From NCBI GenBank assembly GCA_002432095.1, contig DJFQ01000027.1, positions 6,148 to 13,618 of the forward strand: a stretch of DNA of 7,471 nucleotides. Direction: 5' to 3'. The notes under the pieces were generated by a model. It had not been told where the DNA came from and ran no database searches. It saw only the letters and a program-made list of their open reading frames with translations. Both the position numbers and the translations under genes were made by a program. Of the stretch, positions 5,768 through 7,471 are shown in pieces. Source of the DNA: Marinagarivorans sp. UBA5868. GTDB lineage: Bacteria; Pseudomonadota; Gammaproteobacteria; Pseudomonadales; Cellvibrionaceae. Numbering within the stretch: the stretch's first letter is position 1; the number at the start of each line of letters is the position of its first letter.

Positions 5768-5798
5768 TTCAAACTCATGGGTTTATCACTTGGCAAGC

Positions 5799-7471
5799 AT
5801 GGACAAGAGCGTCACTGACCGAAGGGCTCGGCACCGTTACTCCCGACTGTTGAGTGGGAATAGGTGTCGGTCTTTTATCGTTGTCCAAATCATTGGGCTT
5901 TTTTTGGCGTTCGCGTATCAGGGGTCCATTGCAGCCGGTGATGTTCAGGTTTCTTCTGATGTCCAGGCGCTCTCCCATCTTCAGGTTGTCGCCGACGACC
6001 AGATTTCCGCACCGCGGCTCAGCCTTAATGATCGGGTTCATTATCTCGAAGACATCCAAGGCGACCTTGATCTGGCCGATGTGAAAACGGTGAAAGCAAC
6101 TTGGCAGCCGAATTCGGATGCCGTTTTTAATCGAGGTTTTAGCGACTCCGTTTGGTGGCTAAAACTCCATCTTGACCATCCCGGCCTTCAAGGATCGGAA
6201 CGCTTGCTGGAAATTGCTCATCCGATTCTTGATCGGGTTGATGTGTATCTGGTGCAAAATGAAAAGCTTCTTCGGTCCTATCAAACCGGCGATAGTCGTC
6301 CCTTTCACGATCGACCCTTAATCAGCCGTTTTTTTGTCTTCCCCATCCAGTTGCCGCCGCAGGACAGCCTGACTGTTTACATCCGAATTCAAACATCCTC
6401 CTCGCTGCAGGTGCCATTGACCTTATGGGAAAAGGACGCGTTCTTCCAGCATGAAGCTAACAACAATTTTTTGCAGGGTCTCTATTTTGGCGGAACCTTC
6501 ACTCTCGTTATTTACAATCTGCTGATCTTCTTTTCGCTCCGCGACAGAACATATTTGTATTACGTCGGTTTTGTAGCATCCGCGCCGCTTTATTTTTTGG
6601 CACTCAACGGTTTGGGTTTTCGCTTCTTATGGCCGGAGAATACCCATTGGAATACGTTGACGGTGCCGGTATTTCTGTCGTTTTTGGTTATTTTTGGCGC
6701 ATTGTTCACCCGCCGGTTTCTCGAATTAAAGCGATTTTCCAAAGCCATGGATCGCATTATTTTGGGTTTCGCATTGATTGGCGGAGCGGCGTTGCTGGGT
6801 TCATTTTCTTTGCCTTACCGCATCATCACTCCGCTGTTGGCAATCGTCGTCATATTCGCATGTTTGGCGGACATGATGGCCGGCGCGTATGCCTGGCGTC
6901 GCCAGGTTGCCTCCGCACGATTTTACGTATTCGCCTGGACCGTATTTCTGCTGGGCAGCGTGATTTTCGCTTTCAGCAAATTGAACATCCTGCCATCAAA
7001 TATTTTTACAGATAACGTCGTCCAAGTCGGGTCGATATTGGAAGCGGTGTTGTTGTCGTTCGCTTTAGCGGATCGCATTAATTTTGAGCGTCGTTTGCGT
7101 TTCAAAGCGCAAGAGGAAAGTTTGCTCGCGCAGATGCGCGCCAACGAAACACTCGAATTGCGCGTTGCGGAACGTACACACGAACTTGCGGAACTGAACC
7201 TGAAACTAGAGGAGCTGAGTTATACCGATCAGCTGACGCAGTTGTATAACAGGCGGTTTCTCGATGAAACCACCGCAAAGGAATGGCACCGTTGTATGCG
7301 CAAAAAAGCAGACTTTGCTGTTCTGCTGCTGGATATCGATCACTTCAAACAGGTTAACGATCAGTACGGCCACAACACCGGCGACCAGTGTTTACAACAA
7401 GTGGCGTTTCATCTGCGCGACCAGCTGAGATGGTCCACGGATATAGTGGCGCGCTATGGCGGAGAGGAATT
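5799..7471 (+). CDS. Membrane diguanylate cyclase with 7TMR-DISM sensor (partial, 3' end cut)
   Basis: The frame is open without interruption to the window edge (557 codons seen). An Arg-rich N-terminus leads to a signal/anchor helix, residues 26-46 (FIVVQIIGLFLAFAYQGSIAA). A periplasmic 7TMR-DISMED2-type domain follows at about 75-210, with DSVWWLKLHL near 117-126. A multi-helix 7TMR-DISM membrane region spans about 224-427 (starting FLQGLYFGGTFTLVIYNLLI), then a coiled coil (430-472) and a GGDEF domain from 474. Seen there are SYTDQLTQLYNRRFLDE, LLDIDHFKQVND (metal-binding D512, lid D521) and RYGGEE at 552-557, so it should make cyclic di-GMP from GTP. R544 is five residues from the usual I-site position and the spacing to D548 is RxxxD, not RxxD. 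The start ATG 5799 has no clear ribosome site; TTG 5850 would give a more ordinary signal peptide but also lacks one. The terminator at 5701-5733 separates it from the hydrolase gene. Confidence 0.9.
   Translation, partial: MDKSVTDRRARHRYSRLLSGNRCRSFIVVQIIGLFLAFAYQGSIAAGDVQVSSDVQALSHLQVVADDQISAPRLSLNDRVHYLEDIQGDLDLADVKTVKATWQPNSDAVFNRGFSDSVWWLKLHLDHPGLQGSERLLEIAHPILDRVDVYLVQNEKLLRSYQTGDSRPFHDRPLISRFFVFPIQLPPQDSLTVYIRIQTSSSLQVPLTLWEKDAFFQHEANNNFLQGLYFGGTFTLVIYNLLIFFSLRDRTYLYYVGFVASAPLYFLALNGLGFRFLWPENTHWNTLTVPVFLSFLVIFGALFTRRFLELKRFSKAMDRIILGFALIGGAALLGSFSLPYRIITPLLAIVVIFACLADMMAGAYAWRRQVASARFYVFAWTVFLLGSVIFAFSKLNILPSNIFTDNVVQVGSILEAVLLSFALADRINFERRLRFKAQEESLLAQMRANETLELRVAERTHELAELNLKLEELSYTDQLTQLYNRRFLDETTAKEWHRCMRKKADFAVLLLDIDHFKQVNDQYGHNTGDQCLQQVAFHLRDQLRWSTDIVARYGGEE

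Noticed and set aside
5799..5880. Twin-arginine signal at the cyclase N-terminus
   Set aside because: The DRRARHRY stretch has paired arginines but lacks the rest of the motif (hydrophobic residue and FLK-like positions).
5775..6059. 94-codon open frame on the - strand before the cyclase
   Set aside because: It lies over the + strand coding sequence of the signal helix and sensor domain, which continues uninterrupted into clear GGDEF motifs.
6629..7015. 128-codon + strand open frame inside the cyclase
   Set aside because: Out-of-frame shadow; the true frame encodes the membrane helices of the 7TMR-DISM region.

Overview
The window looks like part of a gammaproteobacterial chromosome. All genes are on the + strand. 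The order dnaX-ybaB-recR, then rnd (UUG start), ycgL and slyX, fits the Pseudomonadales/Cellvibrionales branch. The carbohydrate-environment flavour of the later genes (secreted repeat-bearing hydrolase, 7TMR-DISM diguanylate cyclase) suggests a Cellvibrio-like organism. That lineage call is inference; no sequence search was possible.

Layout. 1-200 is the C-terminal end of dnaX. It is followed by an 8-bp inverted repeat over its stop codon and by a large GC-rich imperfect palindrome (218-293) that splits dnaX from ybaB (339-659). recR follows ybaB by 8 nt (668-1258). After a 52-nt gap comes a compact cluster: rnd (1311-2441, probable UUG start), ycgL (2438-2725, ATGA overlap), slyX (2709-2951, 17-nt overlap) and a small unnamed membrane protein gene (2981-3325). 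These are housekeeping functions: replication clamp loading, recombinational repair and RNA maturation.

The 377-nt gap at 3326-3702 holds three tandem 16-bp repeats, some hairpins and the leader of the next gene. From there the content is accessory. 3703-5691 encodes a 662-residue exported protein with five ~50-residue tandem repeats joined to a complete serine beta-lactamase-like catalytic domain (SxxK, YxN, HGG). This is the architecture of the polyglycine-hydrolase type of protease and is the most interesting object here. It ends at a strong hairpin terminator (5701-5733). From 5799 to the window edge runs a membrane 7TMR-DISM/GGDEF diguanylate cyclase, cut off just after its GGEE motif. 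It keeps the catalytic motifs but seems to lack a canonical inhibitory RxxD site.

The first seven genes probably form one or two transcripts. The hydrolase and the cyclase are each likely transcribed separately: the hydrolase has a long leader and its own terminator.
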